Assembly: GCF_003967075.1 (NCBI RefSeq)
Contig: NZ_AP018664.1
Coordinates: forward strand, 2,914,001-2,978,000
Reading direction: 5' to 3'
Source: Sphingobium amiense
GTDB taxonomy: Bacteria; Pseudomonadota; Alphaproteobacteria; Sphingomonadales; Sphingomonadaceae
DNA: 64,000 bases
Shown: positions 55,743 through 64,000 of the stretch, piece after piece
Layout: every line of letters starts with the position of its first letter
Position numbering within the stretch: position 1 is the first letter of the stretch
The notes under the pieces: generated by a model
Seen by the model: the letters and a program-made list of their open reading frames with translations, nothing else
Databases searched by the model: none
What the model was told of the DNA's origin: nothing
Translations under genes and position numbers: made by a program

Positions 55743-57521
55743 CTACGCCGCCAGCCGCACGCAGTTGCGCCCGCTGCGCTTGGCCCGATAGAGCGCAGCG
55801 TCGGCCGCCTCCAGCACCGTGGACCGTTCCGCCGCGCCATGCAGTTCGGCCAGCCCCGCGCTGAAGGTGATGGCGATATCGACGCCGCCGCCGGTCGGGA
55901 TCGGCTCGCGCAGCAGCGCGCGCAGCCGCTCGCAGCGCCGCGATGCGTCCTCGAGGCTATAGCCCCGCATCAGGATGGCGAACTCCTCGCCGCCCAGCCG
56001 CCCGATGCTTTCGCCGCCGTCGAGACCGGCCGCCAGCCGCTGCACGAAGCCGGCCAGCACCCGGTCGCCCGCGCCATGGCCATGCTGGTCGTTCACGGCC
56101 TTGAAATGGTCGATGTCGATCAGCAGCAGGCAGGATCGTTCGCCCTCCGCCGCCTGCGCGATGGCGCGGTCCAGCTTGTGAAGGAACGCCCGGCGGCTGT
56201 CCGCCCCCGTCAGCGAATCGCGCGCCGCCGCCTGCATCAGCGCGCGCTGCCGCGCCTTGTGCCGCGAAATGTCGCGCACCGTGGCGACGACGCCGTTGGG
56301 AATGCCCCTTTCATCGACCAACGCGCGCGTCACCATCTCGCAATATTCATAGGCATCGGAGGATCGCGCCACCGGGCGGAACTCCACCCGGTGCACGCTG
56401 CCGGGCTGCAACATCGCCGCGCGATGGGCGGCGATGACCGGGGCGCGGTCCTCCGGATCGACCAGATCGACGGCGGGCTGTCCCACCAGCAGTTCGGGCG
56501 CGCAGCCGATCTGCTCGCGCGCGGCGGGCGATGCGTAGCGGGTGATGCCGTCGATCCCCACCGTCAGCACCACGTCGCCGCTATGTTCGGTAATGGCGCG
56601 ATAGCGCGCCTCGCTTTCCTGCAACAATCGGAACAGGCGGCGGCGCGCATTCAGTTCCGCCGCGACTGGCACCGACAGCAGGAAGCTGATGGAAAGGAAG
56701 AACTGGAAGAACTGCACATGGCCGCCGGTATGCCCCGCCGCCGCGCCGATCGGTCCCAGCCCCGCGATGGTCGCCACGCCGCCGATGCCCGCCAGCAGGA
56801 TGATCGCCGCCGCCGTGCCGATCTGGCCGATGCGAAAGGCGATCAGCATGAGCGGCAGCAGCGGCAGGAACAGCAGCGGCAGGGGCGACAGGAACACCGC
56901 AACCGTCACCGCGACGAACAGGCCGATCAGCAGCGCCGCTTCCGCTTTGTCGCGCCGCGACGTGTCGCGCACCCACCGCCTGAATTCGCCCTGCAACAGC
57001 AGGATCAGGATCGGCGTGAAGGTCAGAGCGCCCAGAATATGACCGGCATACCACTGGGCGAAGGAAGCCGCGAAAGTGACCGGCGTCAGCCACGACGCCA
57101 CCCCCGCCGCCAGCAGCCCGGCGACGACGTTGGCGCATCCGCACAGCGCGAGGATGAAGACCATCAGCGGGCGGATGGAACCCACCACGCGATGATCGGG
57201 CACGAAGCGGCGGCACAGCAGCGCGACGATCAGCGATTCGGCGAGGTTGATGAACGCCATCGGGATCGCGGCCCATGGCCCCATGCCGAACAGCGCCGTC
57301 GCCGCAGCGCTGGCCACGCCGCACGCGATCAGCGCGCGCGGCCAGTGCTGTTTGCGCGACGTCATCAGTTCGGCCATCAGAAAGGCGTTGGCGCCCCAGA
57401 TGAACGCCAGCCCGCCCTCGAATCGCGACACCAGCAGCGCGGCCGACGCCGCCGCGAAATAGACGCAGCCCGTCAACAGCGGAGTCAGCGAAGATGGGGG
57501 ACGCAGGGTGAAACGCGACAT
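55743..57521 (-). CDS. MASE1-like/PAS/GGDEF diguanylate cyclase
   Basis: This 592-aa protein has about eight to ten membrane helices up to about residue 290 (MASE1-like), a PAS domain at about 305-420, and a GGDEF domain from about 430 with LIDIDHFKAVNDQHGHGAGD and signature RLGGEEF (GGEEF at 510-514). The I-site RxxD is absent (DGGE in that position), so product inhibition is unlikely. It should synthesise c-di-GMP in response to a signal sensed by the membrane/PAS parts. Confidence 0.93.
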   Translation of the reverse strand: MSRFTLRPPSSLTPLLTGCVYFAAASAALLVSRFEGGLAFIWGANAFLMAELMTSRKQHWPRALIACGVASAAATALFGMGPWAAIPMAFINLAESLIVALLCRRFVPDHRVVGSIRPLMVFILALCGCANVVAGLLAAGVASWLTPVTFAASFAQWYAGHILGALTFTPILILLLQGEFRRWVRDTSRRDKAEAALLIGLFVAVTVAVFLSPLPLLFLPLLPLMLIAFRIGQIGTAAAIILLAGIGGVATIAGLGPIGAAAGHTGGHVQFFQFFLSISFLLSVPVAAELNARRRLFRLLQESEARYRAITEHSGDVVLTVGIDGITRYASPAAREQIGCAPELLVGQPAVDLVDPEDRAPVIAAHRAAMLQPGSVHRVEFRPVARSSDAYEYCEMVTRALVDERGIPNGVVATVRDISRHKARQRALMQAAARDSLTGADSRRAFLHKLDRAIAQAAEGERSCLLLIDIDHFKAVNDQHGHGAGDRVLAGFVQRLAAGLDGGESIGRLGGEEFAILMRGYSLEDASRRCERLRALLREPIPTGGGVDIAITFSAGLAELHGAAERSTVLEAADAALYRAKRSGRNCVRLAA

Positions 57522-57573
57522 GATCCGCAGAAGCTAGCGTGCGATCCTTAAAATTATCCTCACCACCCGCCCG

Positions 57574-57602
57574 ATGGACGCGCCGCGCCCGCCCGCTATA
57601 AC
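57574..57602 (+). promoter_or_regulatory. Promoter of the aminotransferase gene, leaderless arrangement
   Basis: ATGGAC (57574-57579), 17-nt spacer, TATAAC (57597-57602), then 6 nt to the ATG at 57609. No Shine-Dalgarno precedes the ATG; the start of transcription would coincide with it. Confidence 0.55.
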
Positions 57603-57608
57603 CGCGCG

Positions 57609-58784
57609 ATGACCACCGCAGCGCCCGGCCATCCCGTCTTCCGGGACATGCCCACCACCATTTTCGAACATATGTCCGCCCGCGCGCGGACCAGCGGTGC
57701 GATCAATCTGGGGCAGGGTTTCCCCGAAAGCGCCGGCCCGCGCGAAGTGCTGGCCGCCGCCGCGCAGGCGATGCTGGAACGGTCGAGCCAGTATCCGCCG
57801 ATGCCGGGCCTGCCCGAACTGCGCGCGGCGGTCGCGGATCATTATGCCCGCCATCAGGCGCTGAACCTCGCGTCCGAAGAGGTGATCGTCACCTCCGGCG
57901 CGACCGAGGCGCTGGCGGCCAGCCTGCTGGCGCTGGTGCGGCCGGGCGACGAGGTGCTCATGTTCGCGCCGCTCTATGACGCCTATCTGCCGCTCGTAGA
58001 GCGGGCGGGCGGCGTCGCGAAAGTCCTTCGGCTCGCCCCGCCCCGCTGGTCCCTCGACCGCGCGGCGCTGGAAGCCGCCATCGGGCCGCGCACGCGCTTC
58101 ATCCTCCTCAACAATCCGCTGAACCCGGCGGGCGCGGTGCTGCGCGAGGAAGAACTGGCGCTGCTCGCCGACCTGTGCGTCGCCCATGACCTGATCGCGA
58201 TCTGCGACGAGGTGTGGGAGCATATGGTGTTCGACGGCGCGGCCCATCGTCCGCTGATGGCCTTTCCCGGCATGCGCGACCGCACGGTCAAGATCGGGTC
58301 GGCGGGCAAGATTTTTTCCGTGACGGGCTGGAAGGTCGGCTGGATGTGCGCCGCCCCGCCGCTCGCCGTGCTGCTCGCCCGCGCGCACCAGTTCCTGACC
58401 TTCACCACCCCGCCCGCGCTGCAATGGGCCTGCGCGCAGGCGCTGGCGTGGAGCGCCGACTGGTTCGACAACCAGCGCGCCGCCTATCGGGCATCGCGCG
58501 ACCGGCTGGCGGCGGGGCTTGGCGCGGCGGGCTATGCCGTGCTGCCGGGCGCGGGCACATGGTTCCTGTCCATCGACCTGCCCGCATCGGGCATCGCCAT
58601 GGACGACCGCACATTCTGCGACCGCATCGTCGAAGAAGCCGGGGTCGCCGCCATCCCCGTTTCCGCCTTCTACCCCGCCCATCCTGTGACGCACCTCGTG
58701 CGCCTGTGCTTCTGCAAGAGCGATGCGATGCTGGACGAAGCCGTCGCCCGGCTCGCCGCCTCCCGCATATCATTAGTAAGCTAA
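57609..58784 (+). CDS. Fold-type I PLP aminotransferase (methionine/kynurenine-like)
   Basis: This 391-aa protein has the PLP Lys in KIGSAGKIFSVTGWKVGW (about residue 239), NNPLNPAGAVL and ICDEVWEHMVFDG with the cofactor-binding Asn and Asp, and INLGQGFPE near the N-terminus, typical of the class I/II methionine/kynurenine aminotransferase group (YbdL-like). The precise substrate cannot be told. Confidence 0.92.
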   Translation: MTTAAPGHPVFRDMPTTIFEHMSARARTSGAINLGQGFPESAGPREVLAAAAQAMLERSSQYPPMPGLPELRAAVADHYARHQALNLASEEVIVTSGATEALAASLLALVRPGDEVLMFAPLYDAYLPLVERAGGVAKVLRLAPPRWSLDRAALEAAIGPRTRFILLNNPLNPAGAVLREEELALLADLCVAHDLIAICDEVWEHMVFDGAAHRPLMAFPGMRDRTVKIGSAGKIFSVTGWKVGWMCAAPPLAVLLARAHQFLTFTTPPALQWACAQALAWSADWFDNQRAAYRASRDRLAAGLGAAGYAVLPGAGTWFLSIDLPASGIAMDDRTFCDRIVEEAGVAAIPVSAFYPAHPVTHLVRLCFCKSDAMLDEAVARLAASRISLVS

Positions 58785-58889
58785 CTAACGATTTTTGAAA
58801 ATCTGTTTGGCTGTCCACATCGCTGTCTCACTTGCAGGGCTTGACCGCCCCCGCTAGGTTCCTGTTTCGTTCACTCGCGCAAGGCTCTT

Positions 58890-60338
58890 ATGGACAGCAT
58901 CGCCGCCCTCCTCACCCTCGCCGCCCTGCTCATCGGCCTTGCCGCAGGCTGGCTGCTGCGCGGGAAAGCGACCGCGTCGCTTGCCGCCGAACGCGCCGAC
59001 CTGTCCGCCCGCCTCGAAACTGCGACAGCGCAGCGCAACGCCGCCCTTGCCGAACTGGCGGTGGAGAAGGAGCGGGTGGCGCAGGCCGCCGCCCAGATCG
59101 CCCGCCTCGAATCGGCGCAGGCCGATGCTGCCCGCCATCTCGACGCCGTCCGCGCCGAACGCGAAGCCGCGCTGCGCGACCTCGCGGCGCTCCGCTCCGA
59201 AGCGCAGGAGAGAGCCAAAGCTTTCGAGGCGCAGATCGCGGCCCTGAAGGACGCCAAGGAACAGCTTTCGGCCCAGTTCAGCGAAATCGGCGGCCGCCTG
59301 CTCGACGCGGCCCAGACCCAGTTCCTCACCCGCGCCGACCAGCGCTTCGCCCAGGCAAACGAGAAGAGCGAGGCGCAACTCAAGACCCTGCTCAACCCCG
59401 TCGAGACCACGCTCAGACGCTATGAGGAAGGCCTCGCCCGCGTCGAGAAGGAGCGGGTGGGCAGCTACGCCGAACTGCGCGAGGCGATCGCGGCGGTCCA
59501 TGCGGGTCAGGGTCAGGTGCGCGAGGAAACCGCCAAGCTCGTCAACGCGCTGCGCGCCGCGCCCAAGACGCGCGGCCGCTGGGGCGAGCAGCAGTTCAAG
59601 AACCTCATCGAAACCGCGGGCCTCTCCCCCTTCGTCGATTTTCAGGAGGAAGTGTCGGTCGCAGTGGAAGACGGCCGCCTCCGCCCCGACTTCATCATCC
59701 GCCTGCCCGGCGACCAGCAGCTGGTGGTCGACGTGAAATGCTCGCTCGAAGCCTATCTGAACGCGGTCGATTCGGTCGATAATCCGACCCGCGAACGCTT
59801 CCTCGCCGATCATGCCCGCGCCGTGCGCACCCACGCCGACGCGCTCGGGCGCAAGGCCTATTGGGAACAGTTCGCCAAAGCGCCCGACTTCGTCATCATG
59901 TATGTGCCCGGCGACAATTTCGTCACCGCCGCGCTCGAAGCCGACATGGAACTGTGGGAACGCGCCGCGCGCAACCGCGTCATCATCTGCGGTCCCGCGA
60001 CCTTCCTCCCCCTCGCACGCACGCTCGCGGGCCACTGGCGGCAGGCGAAGATGCAGGATCAGGCGAAGGAGGTCGCCGACCTCGGCAAGCAGCTCTACGA
60101 ACGCCTCGCCACCGCCGCCACGCACCTGAAACGCCTTGGCTCGGGTCTCAGCAGCGCGGTCGACAATTACAACAAGTTCGTCGGCAGCTTCGACCGCAGC
60201 GTCCTCCCCGCAGGCCGCCGCTTCCGTGACCTTGACGTCGAGACCGGCGGCAAGGAGATCGAGGCGGTGGAGCCGCTGGAACTGCTGATCCGCGATTCGC
60301 AGGCGGACGAAGCGAGAGCGTTGCCGGTGGGCGAGTAG
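58890..60338 (+). CDS. rmuC: DNA recombination protein RmuC homologue
   Basis: This 482-aa protein has an N-terminal membrane helix (ALLTLAALLIGLAAGWLL), a coiled coil from about 30 to about 200 rich in Glu/Gln/Ala, then the RmuC domain with TRGRWGEQQFKNLIETAGL, RPDFIIRLPGDQQLVVDVK (nuclease-like Asp-Lys) and DNFVTAALEADMELW. RmuC proteins limit sequence inversions; the domain has a PD-(D/E)xK nuclease fold. Confidence 0.95.
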   Translation: MDSIAALLTLAALLIGLAAGWLLRGKATASLAAERADLSARLETATAQRNAALAELAVEKERVAQAAAQIARLESAQADAARHLDAVRAEREAALRDLAALRSEAQERAKAFEAQIAALKDAKEQLSAQFSEIGGRLLDAAQTQFLTRADQRFAQANEKSEAQLKTLLNPVETTLRRYEEGLARVEKERVGSYAELREAIAAVHAGQGQVREETAKLVNALRAAPKTRGRWGEQQFKNLIETAGLSPFVDFQEEVSVAVEDGRLRPDFIIRLPGDQQLVVDVKCSLEAYLNAVDSVDNPTRERFLADHARAVRTHADALGRKAYWEQFAKAPDFVIMYVPGDNFVTAALEADMELWERAARNRVIICGPATFLPLARTLAGHWRQAKMQDQAKEVADLGKQLYERLATAATHLKRLGSGLSSAVDNYNKFVGSFDRSVLPAGRRFRDLDVETGGKEIEAVEPLELLIRDSQADEARALPVGE

Positions 60339-60465
60339 GTCCGGCGCTCCCGTCGCCCGGAAAAGGAGCGGCAGGCTGGACATCCCCGGCCCGCTTATGC
60401 ATCCCGTCGCGCGCAGTCCGGGCCGTTCCACGCCCCGATTCAGACAGAGAAAGAGGAATGACGCC

Positions 60466-60852
60466 ATGTTCAGTCACATCATGGTCGGCGCCAACGACAT
60501 CGACGCTTCGAAGGCCTTTTACGACGCCACGCTGGGTGCGCTGGGCATCGGCCCCGGCTTCGCGGACGAGAAGGGACGCTTTTTCTACGTGACGCCCTCG
60601 GGCGTTTTTTCCATCACGAAGCCGATCAACGGCGAGCAGGCCTGCTGCGCCAACGGCGGCACCATCGGTTTCAATGCCGAATCGCCCGAGCAGGCAAACG
60701 CGTGGCACGCCGCGGGGCTGAAGGCGGGCGGCACCCCGTGCGAGGAAGCGCCCGGCGTCCGGGACATGGGCTCGCACGGGTTCCTCTACCTCGCCTATCT
60801 GCGCGATCCGGCCGGCAACAAGCTGTGCGCGCTTTACCGCATGCCGGCCTGA
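60466..60852 (+). CDS. VOC-family (glyoxalase/bleomycin-resistance fold) protein
   Basis: This 128-aa protein begins MFSHIMVGANDIDASKAFYDA and ends LAYLRDPAGNKLCALYRMPA, the double beta-alpha-beta-beta-beta pattern of the VOC superfamily with His and Glu-like ligand positions. It could be a dioxygenase, lyase or resistance protein. ATG 60466; a longer 5' frame lacks support. Confidence 0.88.
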   Translation: MFSHIMVGANDIDASKAFYDATLGALGIGPGFADEKGRFFYVTPSGVFSITKPINGEQACCANGGTIGFNAESPEQANAWHAAGLKAGGTPCEEAPGVRDMGSHGFLYLAYLRDPAGNKLCALYRMPA

Positions 60853-60903
60853 CATGGTATTTCCGGAAGGGGGACGCAGGAACCGGCTTTGAAGCAGCGC
60901 TTC

Positions 60904-60932
60904 TTGCCCCCGCTCCCCCGGCCCTCCATAAC
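60904..60932 (+). promoter_or_regulatory. nadD promoter, leaderless arrangement
   Basis: TTGCCC (60904-60909), 17-nt spacer, CATAAC (60927-60932), then 6 nt to the nadD ATG (60939). No SD is present. Confidence 0.55.
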
Positions 60933-60938
60933 CGCGGC

Positions 60939-61568
60939 ATGACACGCATCGGCCTGCTCGGCGGCTCCTTCAATCCGGCGCACGGCGGGCATCGCGCCAT
61001 TTCGCTCTTCGCGGCGAAGGCGCTGGGTCTCGACGAAGTGTGGTGGCTCGTCTCTCCGGGCAATCCTCTGAAGCCCGCCAGAGGCATGGCCCCGCTCCCC
61101 GCCCGCCTCGCCCATGCGCGCAAAATTGCCCGCCGCGCCCCGATCCGCGCCACCGCGATCGAGCGCGACCTGCGCACCCGCTACACCGTCGACACCCTCA
61201 AAGCGCTCACCCGGCGTTACCCGCGCCACCGCTTCATCTGGCTGATGGGGGCGGACAATCTGGCCCAGTTCAGCCAGTGGCGCGACTGGCGCGGCATCGC
61301 GCGGCACATGCCCATTGCGGTGATCGCCCGTCCGGGTTATGATGCGGGTGCCCGTGGCTCTGTGGCCATGAGCTGGCTGCGGCGCTTCGTCCGGCCCGCG
61401 CGCCAGAGTGCAGACTGGACGAATTGGAGAGTGCCGGCGCTCGTGCTATTGCGCTTCCGCCCTGATCCAAGATCGGCGACCCTGCTGCGGCAGGCGGACC
61501 CCCTCTGGCATCGCGAATATGAAGCAACGCGTGTGCGCGATCCGCTCACGCGCCGGTATATCGTCTAG
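60939..61568 (+). CDS. nadD: Nicotinate-mononucleotide adenylyltransferase
   Basis: This 209-aa protein starts at MTRIGLLGGSFNPAHGGHRA with the nucleotide-binding GGSFNPxHxGH motif, and has WWLVSPGNPLK and FIWLMGADNLAQFSQW. It makes nicotinate adenine dinucleotide in NAD synthesis. The common C-terminal ISSTxIR motif is not obvious; the corresponding region reads EYEATRVRDPLTRR. It is followed 12 nt later by rsfS. Confidence 0.93.
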   Translation: MTRIGLLGGSFNPAHGGHRAISLFAAKALGLDEVWWLVSPGNPLKPARGMAPLPARLAHARKIARRAPIRATAIERDLRTRYTVDTLKALTRRYPRHRFIWLMGADNLAQFSQWRDWRGIARHMPIAVIARPGYDAGARGSVAMSWLRRFVRPARQSADWTNWRVPALVLLRFRPDPRSATLLRQADPLWHREYEATRVRDPLTRRYIV

Positions 61569-61580
61569 ATTGGAGTTTAA

Positions 61581-61970
61581 TTGACCAACGCCGCCCCTGC
61601 CAACGATACGGCCTCCAGCGCCGAATCCGTGGCCGCCCTGCACGCCCTTGTCATGCAGTCGCTCGACGACGACCAGGCGCAGGAAACCGTCTCCATCCCC
61701 CTCGAAGGCAAGAGCAGCATCGCCGATCACATGGTGATCGCGAGCGGCCGTTCGTCGCGTCAGGTCGCGGCGATGGCCCAGCATCTTGCCGAACGGATCA
61801 AGAAGGAAACGGGCCGCTCCGCACGGGTCGAAGGGCTGCCGGTCGCCGACTGGGTGCTGATCGACGCGGGCGACGTGATCGTCCACCTCTTCAAGCCCGA
61901 AGTGCGCAGCTTCTACAATCTGGAGCGCATGTGGGGCTTCGTCGACGCGCCGGTCGCGGGCAACGCCTGA
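61581..61970 (+). CDS. rsfS: Ribosome silencing factor RsfS/RsfA
   Basis: This 129-aa protein has SIADHMVIASGRSSRQVAAM and WVLIDAGDVIVHLFKPEVRS followed by FYNLERMW, the RsfS signature. It binds L14 and blocks subunit joining in starvation. The start is TTG (61581) with TGGAG seven nt upstream; no ATG is suitably placed. It follows nadD as in many bacteria. Confidence 0.96.
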   Translation: MTNAAPANDTASSAESVAALHALVMQSLDDDQAQETVSIPLEGKSSIADHMVIASGRSSRQVAAMAQHLAERIKKETGRSARVEGLPVADWVLIDAGDVIVHLFKPEVRSFYNLERMWGFVDAPVAGNA

Positions 61971-61987
61971 TCGGCAACGAAACACAC

Positions 61988-62136
61988 CCGTTCGCCCTGA
62001 GCCTGTCGAAGGGCTCGCCCGAGCGTAGCGAGGGTCTGCCTCCCGTCGGTCGGCATGGGGCTTCGACTTCACCTTTGGTGAAGTTTATCCTGAGCGCCTG
62101 CTGCAAGCAGGCAGTCGAAGGGCTCAGCCCGAACGG
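61988..62136. repeat. CCGTTCG..CTGAG interspersed inverted-repeat element, copy 2
   Basis: Ends CCGTTCGCCCTGAG (61988-62001) and CTCAGCCCGAACGG (62123-62136), inverted except for the central CC/GG switch, as in copy 1 but with the interior reversed. Contains GTCGAAG words and two internal palindromes (TTCACCTTTGGTGAA and GCCTGCTGCAAGCAGGC). It fills the rsfS-rlmH gap. Confidence 0.8.
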
Positions 62137-62146
62137 ACTGTGATCG

Positions 62147-62584
62147 ATGCTCCTCCACATCATCGCGCGCGGGAAGATCGGGCGCTCACCCGAAGCCGAT
62201 CTGGTCGACCGCTATGTGAAGCGGCTGACGATGCCGTATCGCATCACCGAACTGCCGGAGGGTTCCGGCAAGGGCGGGGGTGGCAGGCTGCCCCCCGCCG
62301 GTCCCGGCACGATCACAGTCATGCTCGATGAAAAGGGCAGGCAGCTTTCCTCGATGGACTTCGCCCGCCGGATCGAGGGCTGGCGCGACAATGGCGCGCG
62401 CGAGTGCCGCTTCCTCATCGGCGCGGCGGACGGGTTCGACGACACGGAGCGGGCAAGCGCCGACCTCCTCATCGCGTTCGGCGCGATGACATGGCCGCAC
62501 ATGATGGCGCGCGCGATGCTCGCCGAACAGCTCTGGCGCGCCTGCTCGATCCTGTCGGGCCACCCCTATCACCGCGAAGGCTAG
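62147..62584 (+). CDS. rlmH: 23S rRNA pseudouridine-1915 N3-methyltransferase RlmH
   Basis: This 145-aa SPOUT methyltransferase starts MLLHIIARGKIGRSPEADLV and has VMLDEKGRQLSSMDFARRI, CRFLIGAADGFDD and AMLAEQLWRACSIL, with the C-terminal HPYHRE end. Length is close to E. coli RlmH (155 aa). It modifies helix 69 of 23S rRNA after subunit joining. The gene order rsfS-rlmH is conserved. Confidence 0.96.
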   Translation: MLLHIIARGKIGRSPEADLVDRYVKRLTMPYRITELPEGSGKGGGGRLPPAGPGTITVMLDEKGRQLSSMDFARRIEGWRDNGARECRFLIGAADGFDDTERASADLLIAFGAMTWPHMMARAMLAEQLWRACSILSGHPYHREG

Positions 62585-62632
62585 CCACGCTGCCGCTTTG
62601 CCCCTAGTCAGGCGGGGAAGCGGGGGCGGACG

Positions 62633-63868
62633 GTGAAACGCGCGTTCATCATCACAGGCGTCATGACGGGCCTCATCGCCCTCGCCGCCACGCGCCTGCC
62701 CGCCGCGCCCGACAGCGCGATCATCCTTTCGGGCACCGCCGGGACCACGCTGGCGCAGGAGCAGCAGGCGCTCAGGGCCGCGCGCCGCCAGTCGGACGAG
62801 GCGCGCGACCGCTCGGCTCGCCTCGAACAGCAGGCCAGCCTCGCCCGCGACGAAGCCGAACAGGCCCGCCGCAGGGCCGCCGCGCTCGCCGCCCGCATCC
62901 AGCAGGCCGAAGCCGACATCGAAGCCGCCCGCGCCCGCATCGCCATCATCGCGCGAATGCAGCGCGCCCAGACCGCCCGCCTCGCCGCGAAGCAGGAACC
63001 GGTCGTGCGCCTCACCGCTGCGCTTCAGATGATGGCGCGCCGTCCGCTCGCGCTGGCGCTGGTGCAGCCCGGCAGCATCGCCGATGCGGTCCATATGCGC
63101 GCCGTGCTCGGCCAGATCCTGCCCGTCATCGAACAGCGCACCGCGGGCCTTCGCGCCGAACTGGAGGCGAGCCGCGCCCTGCGCGCCACCGCGCAGCAGG
63201 CCGCCGATGCGCTGGCGCAGGCGCAGGGCGACCGCCAGCAGCGGCAGGCCGCGCTCGCCGCGCTCGAAGCGCAAAAGCGCGTCGCCGCCCGCGACTACCG
63301 CGCCAATGCGGGACTGGAGAGCGAACGCGCGCTGGCGCTCAGCGAAAAGGCGCGCGACATCGGCGATCTCATGGATCGGCTGGAGGAAGCGGGCGATGTG
63401 CGCGACCGGCTCGCCGCCCTGTCGGGACCGCTGCTCCGCCCCGCCCGCCCCGACGAAGCCGCCGCCCCCGCGCCCGAACGCGCCCGCGCCGACTCCGGCC
63501 CGCCGCCCTACCGCCTGCCCGTCCTCGGCCAGCTCGTCACCGGCATGGGCGAGGTGAATGACGGCGGCGTCCGCTCGCGCGGCCTGACGCTCGTTACCCG
63601 CCCCGGCGCGCAGGCCATCGCGCCGACCGCCGGGCGCGTCGCCTTCGCCGGGCCGTATCGCGACTATGGCCAGATCCTCATCATCGACCATGGGCAGGGC
63701 TGGACCACGCTCATCACCGGCCTCCACCGGGTGACGGCGCAGGTCGGCGACACCGTGCGGCAGGGCGATCCCGTGGGCGTCACCGGCGCCGAACGCCCCG
63801 CCATCACCGTCGAACTGCGCCGCAACGGCCGCCCGGTCGACATCGTGCCGCTGGTGGGGCTGGGCTAG
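62633..63868 (+). CDS. envC: EnvC-like murein hydrolase activator (coiled coil plus degenerate LytM)
   Basis: This is a 411-aa protein starting at GTG. An N-terminal signal/anchor is followed by a long Ala/Gln/Arg/Glu-rich coiled coil (about 35-270), then a LytM-like domain (about 300-411) with DHGQGWTTLITGLHRV and TVELRRNGRPVDIVPL. The zinc-ligand His and Asp of active LytM peptidases are not seen (VRSRGLTLVTRPG in that place), so it should activate amidases rather than cut peptidoglycan itself. It follows rlmH and precedes the next gene. Confidence 0.9.
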   Translation: MKRAFIITGVMTGLIALAATRLPAAPDSAIILSGTAGTTLAQEQQALRAARRQSDEARDRSARLEQQASLARDEAEQARRRAAALAARIQQAEADIEAARARIAIIARMQRAQTARLAAKQEPVVRLTAALQMMARRPLALALVQPGSIADAVHMRAVLGQILPVIEQRTAGLRAELEASRALRATAQQAADALAQAQGDRQQRQAALAALEAQKRVAARDYRANAGLESERALALSEKARDIGDLMDRLEEAGDVRDRLAALSGPLLRPARPDEAAAPAPERARADSGPPPYRLPVLGQLVTGMGEVNDGGVRSRGLTLVTRPGAQAIAPTAGRVAFAGPYRDYGQILIIDHGQGWTTLITGLHRVTAQVGDTVRQGDPVGVTGAERPAITVELRRNGRPVDIVPLVGLG

Positions 63869-63924
63869 GGGTGCGTTAACCCGACGCTCATCGGCGATGA
63901 ACGACGGTTGGCCGAAGCGCGCTT

Positions 63925-63953
63925 TTGCCTTCGCCCGCGAATCGCCCTATATC
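63925..63953 (+). promoter_or_regulatory. Promoter of the gene entering at the right edge
   Basis: TTGCCT (63925-63930), 17-nt spacer, TATATC (63948-63953). Transcription would start near 63960, 3 nt before an ATG at 63963, or include a leader if ATG 63984 is used. Confidence 0.5.
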
Positions 63954-63983
63954 GGACGCTTGATGCCCAATCGCAGGACAGCC

Positions 63984-64000
63984 ATGAAATCCACTTTTCT
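63984..64000 (+). CDS. Start of a gene cut by the right edge (possibly S41 peptidase)
   Basis: ATG 63984 with AGGA 6 nt upstream gives MKSTF and runs off the window; an upstream ATG at 63963 (in frame, MPNRRTA) is also possible given the promoter position. In related bacteria a carboxy-terminal-processing S41 peptidase follows envC, but six codons cannot prove this. Confidence 0.4.

Overview
This 64 kb window is chromosomal DNA from a GC-rich alphaproteobacterium, almost certainly a member of the Sphingomonadales (Sphingomonas/Sphingobium-type). This is inferred from the high GC content, the hisB-H-A-F-E order, the SspB/RmuC/HDAC/YkuD gene set, genes of the exosortase-A (XrtA) system, and an rsfS-rlmH-envC order followed by an incoming reading frame. 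I could not run a similarity search, so the genus is not assigned. Nothing here looks like a plasmid, and the only mobile-element candidate is a 160-bp MITE-like repeat.

Layout. Positions 1-10.66 kb (minus strand) hold the joined str and S10 ribosomal operons: rpsL-rpsG-fusA-tuf, a terminator, then rpsJ, a structured 290-nt spacer with an intrinsic-terminator-like hairpin, then rplC-rplD-rplW-rplB-rpsS-rplV-rpsC-rplP-rpmC-rpsQ and the 5' part of rplN, which runs off the left edge. A good sigma70-type promoter for rpsL lies at 10629-10657. Positions 10.7-16.6 kb hold a membrane PAS-GGDEF-EAL protein, two L,D-transpeptidases separated by a small lipoprotein, and a histone-deacetylase-like hydrolase. 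Positions 16.5-20.3 kb hold a membrane protein and the histidine genes hisB-hisH-hisA-hisF-hisE, divergent from sspB. Positions 20.8-27.9 kb (minus) hold comM, gppA/ppx-rlmE, yajC-secD-secF and an Mth938-domain gene.

At 28-29.4 kb are tRNA-Pro(GGG), a PHA-granule-type protein and an isolated endolysin-holin pair. At 29.4-29.8 kb a gene-poor gap carries an 18-codon ORF with a full-length consensus Shine-Dalgarno and a downstream terminator. At 30-36 kb are a lipoprotein, a translationally overlapping nucleotidyltransferase-metallophosphoesterase pair, cstA-ybdD, an XdhC-family gene, a MITE-like element, and an S24-type repressor divergent from two small coupled genes. At 36.9-41.3 kb is a fragment of an exosortase-A-associated glycosylation locus (glycosyltransferase, 46-codon ORF, O-glycosylation ligase, membrane protein). 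At 41.3-48.9 kb are a PfpI protein, topoisomerase IB, an MscS channel, a dipeptide epimerase, a methyltransferase fused to a membrane anti-sigma-like C-terminus, an ABC exporter and a PilZ protein. At 49.1-51.7 kb is a tonB-exbB-exbD-exbD operon. The remainder is mainly housekeeping: homoserine dehydrogenase, GlpX, a MerC-like protein, a MASE-like/PAS/GGDEF protein, an aminotransferase, RmuC, a VOC protein, nadD-rsfS-rlmH, EnvC, and the start of another gene.

The items most worth a second look are: the methyltransferase/anti-sigma-like fusion (45289-46581); the nucleotidyltransferase-phosphoesterase pair; the short ORF with the full-length SD; the structured, terminator-containing spacer inside the S10 operon; a natural Arg at S12 position 88, a residue class linked to streptomycin tolerance; and a recurring promoter arrangement in which the -10 box sits 6-8 nt before the start codon, implying leaderless mRNAs.
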